Assembly (NCBI GenBank): GCA_002404675.1
Contig: DHKE01000081.1
Location: forward strand, 1 to 13,799
DNA from: Porphyromonadaceae bacterium UBA4702
GTDB lineage: Bacteria > Bacteroidota > Bacteroidia > Bacteroidales > Muribaculaceae
Direction: 5' to 3'
Length of the DNA stretch: 13,799 nt
The notes beneath the pieces were generated by a model. That model saw nothing but the letters and a program-made list of their open reading frames with translations, was not told the origin of the DNA and ran no database searches. Of this stretch, positions 7,280 to 13,799 are shown piece by piece; position 1 is the stretch's first letter, and every line of letters begins with the position of its first letter. The translations under genes and the position numbers were made by a program.

Positions 7280-9421
7280 ATGAAAATGTTGAAATCATTT
7301 CCGGTCATAGCCCTTGCGGCTGCCTTCTTCGGGATGACTGCTCAGTCCTGCTCTGACGACATAGCACCTGACCAGGGCGAGGGTCTCCTCAAAATGAAGA
7401 TGATAGTCAACAGCGAGGTCACTCGCGCTGATGTTGACGAAACATATCTCGCAGACAACTGCGTAATATACATTTCCAGCACAAAAGGCCTCATCCACAA
7501 GTTCAAGGGACTCGACAACGTCCCCTCTGACCTGTGGCTCAAGTCTGGCAGCTATGTCGCCGAGGCTTGGACAGGCGACTCCGTGTCGGCCTCTTTCGAC
7601 AAGAAGTTCTACCGCGCCTACGAGCCGTTCACAATCCATCAGGGTGTCAACAATGTTGTCATCAACTGCAAGATCGCAAACGTAGTGGCTTCGGTCAACC
7701 GTGACCGCGTGTCGTCGGAACTGTTGCCTGAATTCAAGGTGACTGTGGCCAACACCAAGGGTGAACTGGTCTTTAATGCCGACAACATCAACGATGCCCA
7801 CGGATACTTCATGATGCCCAATGGCGACACCAAGCTCACATACACTATCGAGGGCGTCAACATGGTCGGCACAAAGTTCACCAAGTCGGGCGAGATACCC
7901 GATGTGCAGCGTGCGCACGAGTATGTCCTCAACCTGAACTACAACGAAAACGAGAACCAGAATGATGTCGGCGGCGCATTCATCACCATAAGCGTGGACG
8001 ATACAGAGCTTCTCATAGAGGACAATATCATCATCCATTCCGCCCCTAAGGTGACTGCCTACGGCATTGACATCTCAGCCCCGATTTCTGGCGCGCAGAA
8101 CTCATTCGACGACATCCTGCTCGGGGGCGTGTGCTACGGCAACCTAAAGAGCATGCGACTGGCGTTCTCTGACAAAGCTGCCTTTGGAACGCAGTATGAC
8201 GCTTATGAGCTGATGAACCTCGCCGAGAGCGCGGAGACTGAACTTCGCGGCCACGGCGTGACCTGGTCAACGTCGGCTTCGACCACCGATGCCGGCTACA
8301 CGCAGATGCGCATGAAGATACCCGCTGCGATGCTCAACGGCCTCGCCAACGGCTCGTATTGGATTGACCTCACCCTCACCGATGCCAACGACCGCACCAC
8401 GGTGACGCGCATTGCCATCGAGGTGAGCGATGCCTCTGTCATTCCGCAGGATGTGGCTAAGGCTGACATACGCACCTATTCGGCTCTCGTCAAGGCGAGC
8501 ATCGTCGATGCGACGGTTGCCAACCCTGGCATACGTTTCCGCGCAAAGGGTTCTTCCGACTGGATCGAATCGCGCAGCGCAGATCCCTCGTCAACCGAGA
8601 TTGCCTTCCGCTTGACCAACCTGCAGCCCGCTACCACATACGAGGTGCAGGCCATTGCCGACGGATATGTCAACAACAAGACTGTCGAGTTCACTACAGA
8701 GGCTGCGTATGCTATCCCCAACGCCTCGTTTGAGGACTGGAGCACTTACAGCTTCAGCGGCAAGAACGTGCCCTTCCCAGGCACTGGCAGCGCAACGACA
8801 TTCTGGAGTTCCGGCAATGCCGGTTCGATGACCATGAACAAGGCTGTCACTACACAGTCCAGTACATTTGTTCATTCCGGCTCGTCCTCTGTCAAGCTCG
8901 AATCGCAGTTTGTCGGTGTCGGCATGATCGGCAAGTTTGCTGCAGGCAACTTGTTCGCCGGCGAGTACGTCAAGACCGACGGCACTGACGGCGTGCTGCT
9001 ATGGGGACGCGAGATGCCGAGATGCCACCCCGTAAAGATGATCGGTTATGCCAACTACCGTCCGGCATCTGTACAGTGGGCGCAGAGCGAGGCCGCTCTC
9101 TCCAAGGGCGACATGGACAAGGGTACGGTTTATGTAGCTGTGACAACCAAGAAGGTTGACATCCGCACCAAATCCTCCGACCGTGCATTGTTTGACAAGA
9201 ACGCCGACTATGTGCTTGCCTACGGCCAGGTAATCTGGGACGGCAACTTCGGCGCGGACAATGCTGTCGGCGAGTTTGAAATCCCCCTCGAGTGGGAAAA
9301 TGCCAACTATGACGGCCAGATGTACATCATTATCGTCGCTTCCGCGTCGCTTTACGGCGACTACTTCACCGGCGGCAACTCCGTGATGTACCTCGACGAC
9401 CTCTCATTCACGTATGAATAA
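7280..9421 (+). CDS. Lipoprotein: DUF4493, beta module, FN3, PCMD
   Basis: 713 residues. Signal peptide with lipobox TAQSC, Cys24 followed by SDDI, an acidic surface-export-type tail. About 33-245 is DUF4493-like (LKSGSYVAEAWTG at 87-99, FYRAYEPFTIH at 110-120, CKIANVVASV at 130-139). About 253-385 is the beta module shared with the two preceding genes (SAPKVTAYGI, LANGSYWIDLTLTD). About 393-475 is FN3-like (LQPATTYEVQAIADG, TVEFTTEAA). About 478-713 is a PCMD (PF13201-type) domain: NASFEDW, FVGVGMIGKFAAG, LLWGRE, then ASASLYGDYFTGG and VMYLDDLSFTYE. PCMD is named a putative carbohydrate metabolism domain; its activity is not established and no catalytic residues can be assigned here. Position 'PRCHPVK' replaces the TARP/TSRP seen in the paralogs. 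An alternative start at Met3 is possible. The next gene starts inside its end (8-nt overlap). Confidence 0.85.
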   Translation: MKMLKSFPVIALAAAFFGMTAQSCSDDIAPDQGEGLLKMKMIVNSEVTRADVDETYLADNCVIYISSTKGLIHKFKGLDNVPSDLWLKSGSYVAEAWTGDSVSASFDKKFYRAYEPFTIHQGVNNVVINCKIANVVASVNRDRVSSELLPEFKVTVANTKGELVFNADNINDAHGYFMMPNGDTKLTYTIEGVNMVGTKFTKSGEIPDVQRAHEYVLNLNYNENENQNDVGGAFITISVDDTELLIEDNIIIHSAPKVTAYGIDISAPISGAQNSFDDILLGGVCYGNLKSMRLAFSDKAAFGTQYDAYELMNLAESAETELRGHGVTWSTSASTTDAGYTQMRMKIPAAMLNGLANGSYWIDLTLTDANDRTTVTRIAIEVSDASVIPQDVAKADIRTYSALVKASIVDATVANPGIRFRAKGSSDWIESRSADPSSTEIAFRLTNLQPATTYEVQAIADGYVNNKTVEFTTEAAYAIPNASFEDWSTYSFSGKNVPFPGTGSATTFWSSGNAGSMTMNKAVTTQSSTFVHSGSSSVKLESQFVGVGMIGKFAAGNLFAGEYVKTDGTDGVLLWGREMPRCHPVKMIGYANYRPASVQWAQSEAALSKGDMDKGTVYVAVTTKKVDIRTKSSDRALFDKNADYVLAYGQVIWDGNFGADNAVGEFEIPLEWENANYDGQMYIIIVASASLYGDYFTGGNSVMYLDDLSFTYE

Positions 9422-10172
9422 GATCTATAGATTTTTATCCCTTTTGCTGTTCCTCACTCTCGGGTCTTCCATGGCCCGGGGTGGGGAACTGCCCGATTCT
9501 CTCGAGAACTTCGAGCGCGACATCGAGTCAGTGGTCTTTGTGCCGAAAGGCCAGTGGGTAACGGGCGTTTCTGTCAATTATTCGCAGTCTAACCAGAACA
9601 AGTACCAGTTTCTGATATTTGAGAACATTTCCGGCGATACATATTCGTTTAATGTCAGCCCCATGGTGTGCTACATCTTCCGCAATGACATGGGCGCCGG
9701 CGGCAAGTTCGGATATTCCCGCTCCCTTACAAAGCTTGAGAGTGCCGATGTGGTGCTTGACTCCGAGACGGAATATTCCGCAGACCACCTCTATTCGCTC
9801 AACCACAGCTATTGGGGCATGGCCATTCTGCGCAACTATTTCTCGCTCGGCCGCAGCAAACGCTTCGGCTTCTTCTCCGAGCTCCAGTTCAAGCTCGGCG
9901 GCGGCCAGTCCAAGATTACCAAGGGCAGCGGCGCGGACTTCTCCGGCACATATATGCGCAACTTCAACCTCAACGTCGGGCTCGCTCCGGGCATGGTGGT
10001 GTTCCTAAACAACTATTCAGCCCTCGAGGTGAATGTAGGCGTGCTAGGATTTTCATATAACCATAACCGGCAGACCAGCGACCGCATCTATGTCTCAAAC
10101 GTCAAGACCAAGTTCGCAAACTTCAAAATCAACCTGTTTTCAATCACCTTCGGGTGTGCCTTTTACCTGTGA
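9414..10172 (+). CDS. Small outer-membrane beta-barrel protein (paralog 1)
   Basis: 252 residues. An ordinary Sec signal peptide (1-21, SMA cleavage site, no lipobox) is followed by a short polar segment (22-42) and a VFVPKGQW motif (41-48) that opens the barrel. About eight amphipathic strands can be traced (roughly 46-58, 76-90, 96-106, 133-143, 149-163, 180-196, 203-215, 233-251), and the chain ends on a strand with a terminal hydrophobic residue (FGCAFYL), as outer-membrane barrels usually do. It aligns along its whole barrel with the next gene, so the two are tandem duplicates. The specific function is unknown; its position among surface lipoproteins suggests it anchors, exports or pairs with them. 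It overlaps the preceding gene by 8 nt and the next by 1 nt (TGATG). Confidence 0.8.
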   Translation: MNKIYRFLSLLLFLTLGSSMARGGELPDSLENFERDIESVVFVPKGQWVTGVSVNYSQSNQNKYQFLIFENISGDTYSFNVSPMVCYIFRNDMGAGGKFGYSRSLTKLESADVVLDSETEYSADHLYSLNHSYWGMAILRNYFSLGRSKRFGFFSELQFKLGGGQSKITKGSGADFSGTYMRNFNLNVGLAPGMVVFLNNYSALEVNVGVLGFSYNHNRQTSDRIYVSNVKTKFANFKINLFSITFGCAFYL

Positions 10173-11134
10173 TGCCCATGTTTAGAATAGCAGTTTTGTT
10201 GATTGCCGTCCTCGGCGTTTTGCCGGTATGGGCAGACAGTGTCCTCTACCCCTGCACAGGGCGTGACGCCGTGGCTGACACGGTCGCAGCTCCTGCCAGT
10301 GGCATGAAGATGATTTGGGTGCCTGACACTCTTGTTGACCGCGTGCAAGGCGCGATTGACGGCCGCTACGACATTGTGAGCCGCCGTCATGCCCCAGATG
10401 ACAATGAGAAGGTGCTGCTCAAGGGCGACACCGTCAGTATGGTTATACGTGAAAAGAACATCGGCCGCTTCTCCCGTGGCCTGTTCAATTACCTTTTCAT
10501 ACCGAAAAACACTTGGCAGTTCGGTATAACTGCCTCTTACGGCGAGTTCTCGTCAACCGACCTGCAGCTGTTTGACATCCTGTCGGATTTTGACTTCACG
10601 GGACATACGTTCTCCGTCCGTCCCTACATCTCTTACTTCATCAAGAACAACTTTTCCGTGGGCATGCGCCTCGGCTACAACTCGTCCAAGGCTTCGCTCG
10701 GAAAGCTGGCCATGGAGTTTGACGATGACATAAACCTTGACATTTCCGACGTGATGTACCGCAACGAGGCTCTTACTGCGGCTATATTCGCACGTCAATA
10801 CATAGGCCTGGCCCGAAAGGGTCGCTTCGGCGTGTTCAACGAGCTGGAACTCGCTTTCTCCTCCGGAAACTCCGATTTCCGCCGCAATTATGACGGCAAG
10901 CCGAAGCTGACCAACACCACATACACCGACTTCAACATCAATTTCTCCCCGGGGCTGTGCGTGTTCATCAACCCTTACGTATCCTTCAACGTTGCTTTCG
11001 CTGTCGTCGGTTTCTATCTGCGCAACGAGAAGCAGTCCGTTGACGGAGAGTATTCCGGCAACCGCTTCACCTCCGGCGCGAATTTCCGCTTCAACCTGTT
11101 CAACATCAACTTTGGCCTGGGCATACACTTATGA
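10172..11134 (+). CDS. Outer-membrane beta-barrel protein with periplasmic N-terminal extension (paralog 2)
   Basis: 320 residues from the ATG at 10172, which overlaps the previous stop as TGATG; Met3 (10178) and an upstream GTG (10154) are alternatives. The signal peptide ends VWADS (cleavage near 21). Residues 23-108 form a soluble extension absent from paralog 1, including 'KGDTVSMVIREKNIGRFSRG' (84-103). The barrel then begins at 'YLFIPKNTWQFGI' (107-119), matching VFVPKGQW in paralog 1, and continues through about eight strands to the end NINFGLGIHL. Shared landmarks with paralog 1 include RFGVFNELE / RFGFFSELQ, a D/TYMRNF-NLN versus YTDFNIN strand, and a final FRFNLFNINF / FKINLFSITF strand. 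Function unknown; the extension could contact a periplasmic or lipoprotein partner. It overlaps the following lipoprotein gene by 4 nt (ATGA). Confidence 0.8.
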   Translation: MPMFRIAVLLIAVLGVLPVWADSVLYPCTGRDAVADTVAAPASGMKMIWVPDTLVDRVQGAIDGRYDIVSRRHAPDDNEKVLLKGDTVSMVIREKNIGRFSRGLFNYLFIPKNTWQFGITASYGEFSSTDLQLFDILSDFDFTGHTFSVRPYISYFIKNNFSVGMRLGYNSSKASLGKLAMEFDDDINLDISDVMYRNEALTAAIFARQYIGLARKGRFGVFNELELAFSSGNSDFRRNYDGKPKLTNTTYTDFNINFSPGLCVFINPYVSFNVAFAVVGFYLRNEKQSVDGEYSGNRFTSGANFRFNLFNINFGLGIHL

Positions 11135-12711
11135 TTTCTGACATGACAAGACATAGCCTTTGTGCGCTCCTCTGCTCCATATCTCTCTTGCTCGCCGGGT
11201 GTATCAACAATGACATACCCTATCCGCGCATCCCGCAGAACATACTCTCCATCGCCGCCGACGGAGAGGAGGCTGCCGCTTCAATCGACGAGGATAATTG
11301 CCAGGTGGCGCTGACTCTCGCCGAGACAACTGACCCGGCACACGTTCGGTTTACAAAATTCTCATATACCGAGGGCGCAGAGTGTTCCGTGAACCTGCTG
11401 GAGGGCGAATACGACCTTACCAAGCCGCTGAGGGTGACGCTGTCTAAATATCAGGACTATGAGTGGGTCATCACGGCGCGGCAGGCCATTGCCCGCTCTA
11501 TCGCCATTGAGGGGCAGATCGGCTCTTCCGTAATTGACGAAGTAGGGCGGCGCATCATCATTCGCGTGCCTGACACCTACAACCTTGCACGGCTGAACCT
11601 GACAGACATCAAGCTCGGCCCGGAGGGCATGACTACGCTCGTGCCGGAAATGTCTCCCGGTGAAATGGATTTTTCGCACCCCGTCAAGGTTGATGTTTCG
11701 TATTTTGGCAAGACGGAGCAGTGGACCATCTATGTCGAGCGGTCGCATCTGCTTGTCAATACGACGGCCGTAGATGCCTGGTCGCAGGTGATTTGGGCTT
11801 ACGGCACTGCCCCGGAAAATTCTGTCAACGGCTTCCAGTACCGTCAGGCAGACTCTTCCGAATGGATTGACGTGCCTAAGGAGTGGATTACATACAGCGG
11901 TGGCTCTTTCGTCGCCCGCATCATTCATCTCACACCCGAGACGTCGTACGTTGTCCGTGCCGTTTCCGACGAGAACATAGGCAATGAGGTGACTGTCACC
12001 ACAGAGCCGACGGCTGTACTCCCCGGCGCGTCGTTTGACGACTGGTGGCAGGACGGCAAGATATGGTGTCCGTGGGCAAACGGCGGCGTGCAGTATTGGG
12101 ACACCGGCAACACTGGTGCTACTACACTCGGAGATTCAAATGTCAGTCCCTCTGACTATACGCCAGCGGGGACGGGCAAGTCGGCGAAACTCGAGACCAA
12201 GTTCGTCGGTGTCGGTGTGGTCGGCAAACTCGCTACCGGCTCTATTTACACTGGCAAGTTCGTCAAGGTGGACGGTACTAACGGCATCCTCGATTTCGGG
12301 CGTGAGTGGACTGCTCGTCCCACACGTTTCAAAGGGTACTACCAATACCACTCGGCTCCGATCGACTATGCCTCCGAGAAATACCAGTATCTGAAAAACC
12401 GGCCAGATTCATGCCATATATATGTGATATTGACCGACTGGGTGCGCCCCTTTGAGATACGCACGAACCCCAAGAACCAGCATTTGCTTGACTTCTCTTC
12501 GTCTGACATAATTGCATACGGAGGCATTACTACTGCCGAGTCGTCTGATTCGTACATCGCTTTCGACATCCCGTTGCAGTACCGCTCTACATCGCGCAAG
12601 CCTCGGTATATTGTTGTGTGTGCGTCGGCTTCGAAGTACGGCGACTATTTCACCGGAGGCGCAGGGTCTGTGCTTTATGTGGACCAGTTCTCCTTTGAAT
12701 ACGACTACTGA
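11131..12711 (+). CDS. PCMD domain lipoprotein with two N-terminal beta repeats and FN3
   Basis: 526 residues. Lipobox LLAGC with Cys24, followed by INND, a weaker acidic tail than in the other lipoproteins. It has no DUF4493; instead two degenerate repeats occur at about 50-118 and 135-205. Each begins with an IDE start, has a strand-rich middle, a DLTKPL/DFSHPV turn, and ends in EWVITARQ / QWTIYVER, similar to the two-repeat Ig-like region of other PCMD proteins. About 207-292 is FN3-like (LTPETSYVVRAVSDE, VTVTTE). About 297-526 is PCMD: GASFDDWW, FVGVGVVGKLATG, FGREWTARPTRFKGYY, ASASKYGDYFTGG, VLYVDQFSFEYDY. It retains all PCMD motifs, making it the most canonical copy here. The start at 11131 gives an ATGA overlap with the barrel gene; Met5 (11143) is an alternative. 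Surface carbohydrate binding is a guess from the family name only. Confidence 0.85.
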   Translation: MISDMTRHSLCALLCSISLLLAGCINNDIPYPRIPQNILSIAADGEEAAASIDEDNCQVALTLAETTDPAHVRFTKFSYTEGAECSVNLLEGEYDLTKPLRVTLSKYQDYEWVITARQAIARSIAIEGQIGSSVIDEVGRRIIIRVPDTYNLARLNLTDIKLGPEGMTTLVPEMSPGEMDFSHPVKVDVSYFGKTEQWTIYVERSHLLVNTTAVDAWSQVIWAYGTAPENSVNGFQYRQADSSEWIDVPKEWITYSGGSFVARIIHLTPETSYVVRAVSDENIGNEVTVTTEPTAVLPGASFDDWWQDGKIWCPWANGGVQYWDTGNTGATTLGDSNVSPSDYTPAGTGKSAKLETKFVGVGVVGKLATGSIYTGKFVKVDGTNGILDFGREWTARPTRFKGYYQYHSAPIDYASEKYQYLKNRPDSCHIYVILTDWVRPFEIRTNPKNQHLLDFSSSDIIAYGGITTAESSDSYIAFDIPLQYRSTSRKPRYIVVCASASKYGDYFTGGAGSVLYVDQFSFEYDY

Positions 12712-12716
12712 CGGCG

Positions 12717-13097
12717 ATGAAGGGACAGAAGCGGTTTTCATGGCGTGCTCGCGGACGCTCGTTTGTGTTCGCGTTCCACGGCATCAGGCAGTTGCTCCGC
12801 TGCGAGCATAATGCATGGATACATTCCGTCTGCGCAGTGCTTGCCGTTGCCCTCGGCCTGTGGCTCGACATTTCCGCCATGGAGTGGGTCGCCGTAGTCG
12901 TGCTGATAGGGCTTGTGCTGGCCATGGAGGCTGTCAATTCCGCTGTAGAGGCATTGTGCGACAAGGTTTCTCCACAGCGCGACCCGTTGATAGAGAAGTC
13001 AAAGGACCTGGCTGCCGCTGCCGTGTTGCTGGTTGCTATTGCCGCATTCATCTGCGGACTGATTATTTTCCTCCCCAAAATTTTGATTAGGCTATGA
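12717..13097 (+). CDS. dgkA: DgkA-family lipid kinase (diacylglycerol / undecaprenol kinase)
   Basis: 126 residues, the standard length of this integral-membrane kinase family. Three membrane segments are apparent (about 34-50, 55-72 and 97-118) with an amphipathic N-terminus (HGIRQLLRCEHN, 21-32). Family residues are present: Glu30-His-Asn, His36, the metal/ATP site EAVNSAVE (71-78), Asp82, and EKSKDLAAAAVLL (93-105). The pattern, particularly KSKDLAAAAV and NSAVEALCD, looks closer to Gram-positive undecaprenol kinases than to E. coli DgkA, so undecaprenol rather than diacylglycerol may be the substrate; this is inference. It lies 5 nt after the PCMD lipoprotein stop and overlaps the PAP2 gene by 4 nt, so it belongs to the same transcript and is translationally linked to a phosphatase of the same lipid class. 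Confidence 0.9.
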   Translation: MKGQKRFSWRARGRSFVFAFHGIRQLLRCEHNAWIHSVCAVLAVALGLWLDISAMEWVAVVVLIGLVLAMEAVNSAVEALCDKVSPQRDPLIEKSKDLAAAAVLLVAIAAFICGLIIFLPKILIRL

Positions 13098-13687
13098 AAA
13101 GACTGTTGTCTGTGTTGCTGTCGTTGCTGACAGTCGTTGCAGTTTATCCGCAGGCTGAAGGCGGCGATGTGCCGGCTGTCGAGCCAGCTCCTTTTGAACG
13201 GTCGTCGTCGCAGCAGGCCGTGAAAGTGACATCCGATGTCGGAGCTGTGGTTTTGCCCCTGACGGCATTGTCCGCTTCCCTGATTTCACGCGACTGGCAG
13301 GGCGCAAAGCAGTTCGCCCTATCCGCAGCGACCGCTGCCGGCGTAACGCTGATATTGAAATACTCGATACACAAACGCCGCCCTGACGGCTCTGACTTTC
13401 ATTCCATGAATTCCGCCCACTCGGCAGCGTCATTCGTTTCTGCAGCATATATACAACGCCGGTACGGCTGGAAGTTCGGTATTCCGGCTTACGCACTTGC
13501 CGCATACGTGGGGTGGGCGCGTATTTACTCCAAGAAACATGACTTTTGGGATGTGCTTGCCGGTGCAGCAATTGGTGTCGGCTCGGCATACATTTATACA
13601 CGCCCATTTGCCCAAAAGCACAACCTCTCGATTGCCCCGGTGACTGACGGCCGCAATTTTGGGTTCTCTGCCGCTTTCACATTCTGA
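13094..13687 (+). CDS. PAP2-family phosphatase (periplasmic, likely lipid phosphate)
   Basis: 197 residues. A signal peptide (1-20, VVAVYPQ) and a polar stretch (21-42) precede the PAP2 core. The three motifs are readable but altered: KYSIHKRRP (89-97) fits K-x6-RP exactly; NSAHS (106-110) replaces the usual PSGHT; ARIYSKKHDFWD (142-153) has R-x5-H-x3-D with Ala for the leading Ser. The catalytic His109, His149 and Asp153, and Arg143, remain, so it should be active. Hydrophobic stretches (about 46-65, 73-90, 128-142, 153-168) fit a membrane-associated phosphatase facing the periplasm. The C-terminus ends in a strand-like segment with a terminal Phe (FGFSAAFTF). Undecaprenyl diphosphate is the most plausible substrate given the adjacent lipid kinase, but phosphatidate or lipid A phosphate are possible. 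Last gene before the terminator. Confidence 0.87.
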   Translation: MKRLLSVLLSLLTVVAVYPQAEGGDVPAVEPAPFERSSSQQAVKVTSDVGAVVLPLTALSASLISRDWQGAKQFALSAATAAGVTLILKYSIHKRRPDGSDFHSMNSAHSAASFVSAAYIQRRYGWKFGIPAYALAAYVGWARIYSKKHDFWDVLAGAAIGVGSAYIYTRPFAQKHNLSIAPVTDGRNFGFSAAFTF

Positions 13688-13731
13688 TTTCCCTTACACA
13701 TAGTTGGGCATATACACCCCAAATATTATCC

Positions 13732-13763
13732 AAGAAAAGCCGGCCACGAGGTCGGTTTTTCTT
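13732..13763. terminator. Intrinsic terminator, probably bidirectional
   Basis: The left arm AAGAAAAGCCGGCC (13732-13745) and right arm GGTCGGTTTTTCTT (13750-13763) pair over 14 bp with two G-T wobbles around the loop ACGA. The GC core is flanked by an A-run on the left and a T-run on the right, so it can end transcripts on both strands. It lies 44 nt after the PAP2 stop and marks the end of the + strand gene string. Confidence 0.85.
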
Positions 13764-13799
13764 GCGTTCCGGCTGACGGGAAGATTTGCATTGATATTT

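Noticed and set aside
3508..9421. A fimbrial (FimA/Mfa-type) operon
   Set aside because: The lipoproteins have a loosely similar beta-rich N-terminus, but FN3 and PCMD modules and accompanying barrels are not part of known fimbrial operons. A distant fold relation between DUF4493 and FimB/Mfa2-type anchors stays possible.
3508..12711. Type IX secretion cargo with C-terminal sorting domains
   Set aside because: The C-termini (QFNY, FRNLK, SFTYE, FEYDY) are PCMD or beta-module ends and do not resemble the type A or B sorting domains; lipobox cysteines indicate the lipoprotein route instead.
1..13799. CRISPR arrays, insertion sequences, integrases or direct repeats of mobile origin
   Set aside because: No regularly spaced repeats, transposase motifs or target-site duplications were found; the repeated stretches are diverged paralogous domains.

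Overview
The window looks like a chromosomal segment of a Bacteroidales bacterium, most likely a gut member of the Muribaculaceae/Bacteroidaceae type. The reasons are a PorQ-family protein, lipoproteins of the DUF4493 and PCMD families (both essentially Bacteroidota families, recognised here from memory of their sequence patterns), acidic residues directly after lipobox cysteines as in Bacteroidota surface lipoproteins, a TAnnTTTG-type -7 promoter element, and mostly A-rich rather than Shine-Dalgarno-rich leaders. The finer taxonomic placement is inference. Every gene lies on the + strand.

Region 1 (1-3293) is a housekeeping cluster: porQ (184-1203), cmk (1228-1935), ispH (1939-2820) and tadA (2817-3293). 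The genes are separated by 24 nt, 3 nt and a 4-nt ATGA overlap, so they probably share one transcript. An inverted repeat (142-171) lies just upstream of the porQ ribosome binding site.

Region 2 (3294-3507) is a 214-bp intergenic gap that carries a good Bacteroidota -7 element (TAATTTTG, 3396-3403).

Region 3 (3508-12711) holds six cell-envelope genes packed with overlaps or gaps of at most 8 nt. Three are lipoproteins that begin with a DUF4493-like domain (3508-6012, 6012-7271, 7280-9421). Two are paralogous outer-membrane beta-barrels (9414-10172, 10172-11134). The last is a fourth lipoprotein with two N-terminal beta repeats, an FN3-like domain and a PCMD domain (11131-12711). Three of the four lipoproteins end in FN3 plus PCMD or a PCMD-like module. 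I read this as a candidate multi-protein surface assembly, lipoproteins working with small barrels. No function is known to me for the whole set, and it is the most promising undescribed system here.

Region 4 (12717-13687) continues the same gene string with an integral-membrane lipid kinase of the DgkA/undecaprenol kinase family and an overlapping PAP2 phosphatase, a pair suited to undecaprenyl-phosphate recycling. A strong intrinsic terminator (13732-13763) ends the run. If 3396-3403 is the promoter and 13732-13763 the terminator, the second operon has eight genes over about 10.3 kb.

No tRNA, rRNA, CRISPR array, insertion sequence, phage gene or integrase is visible.
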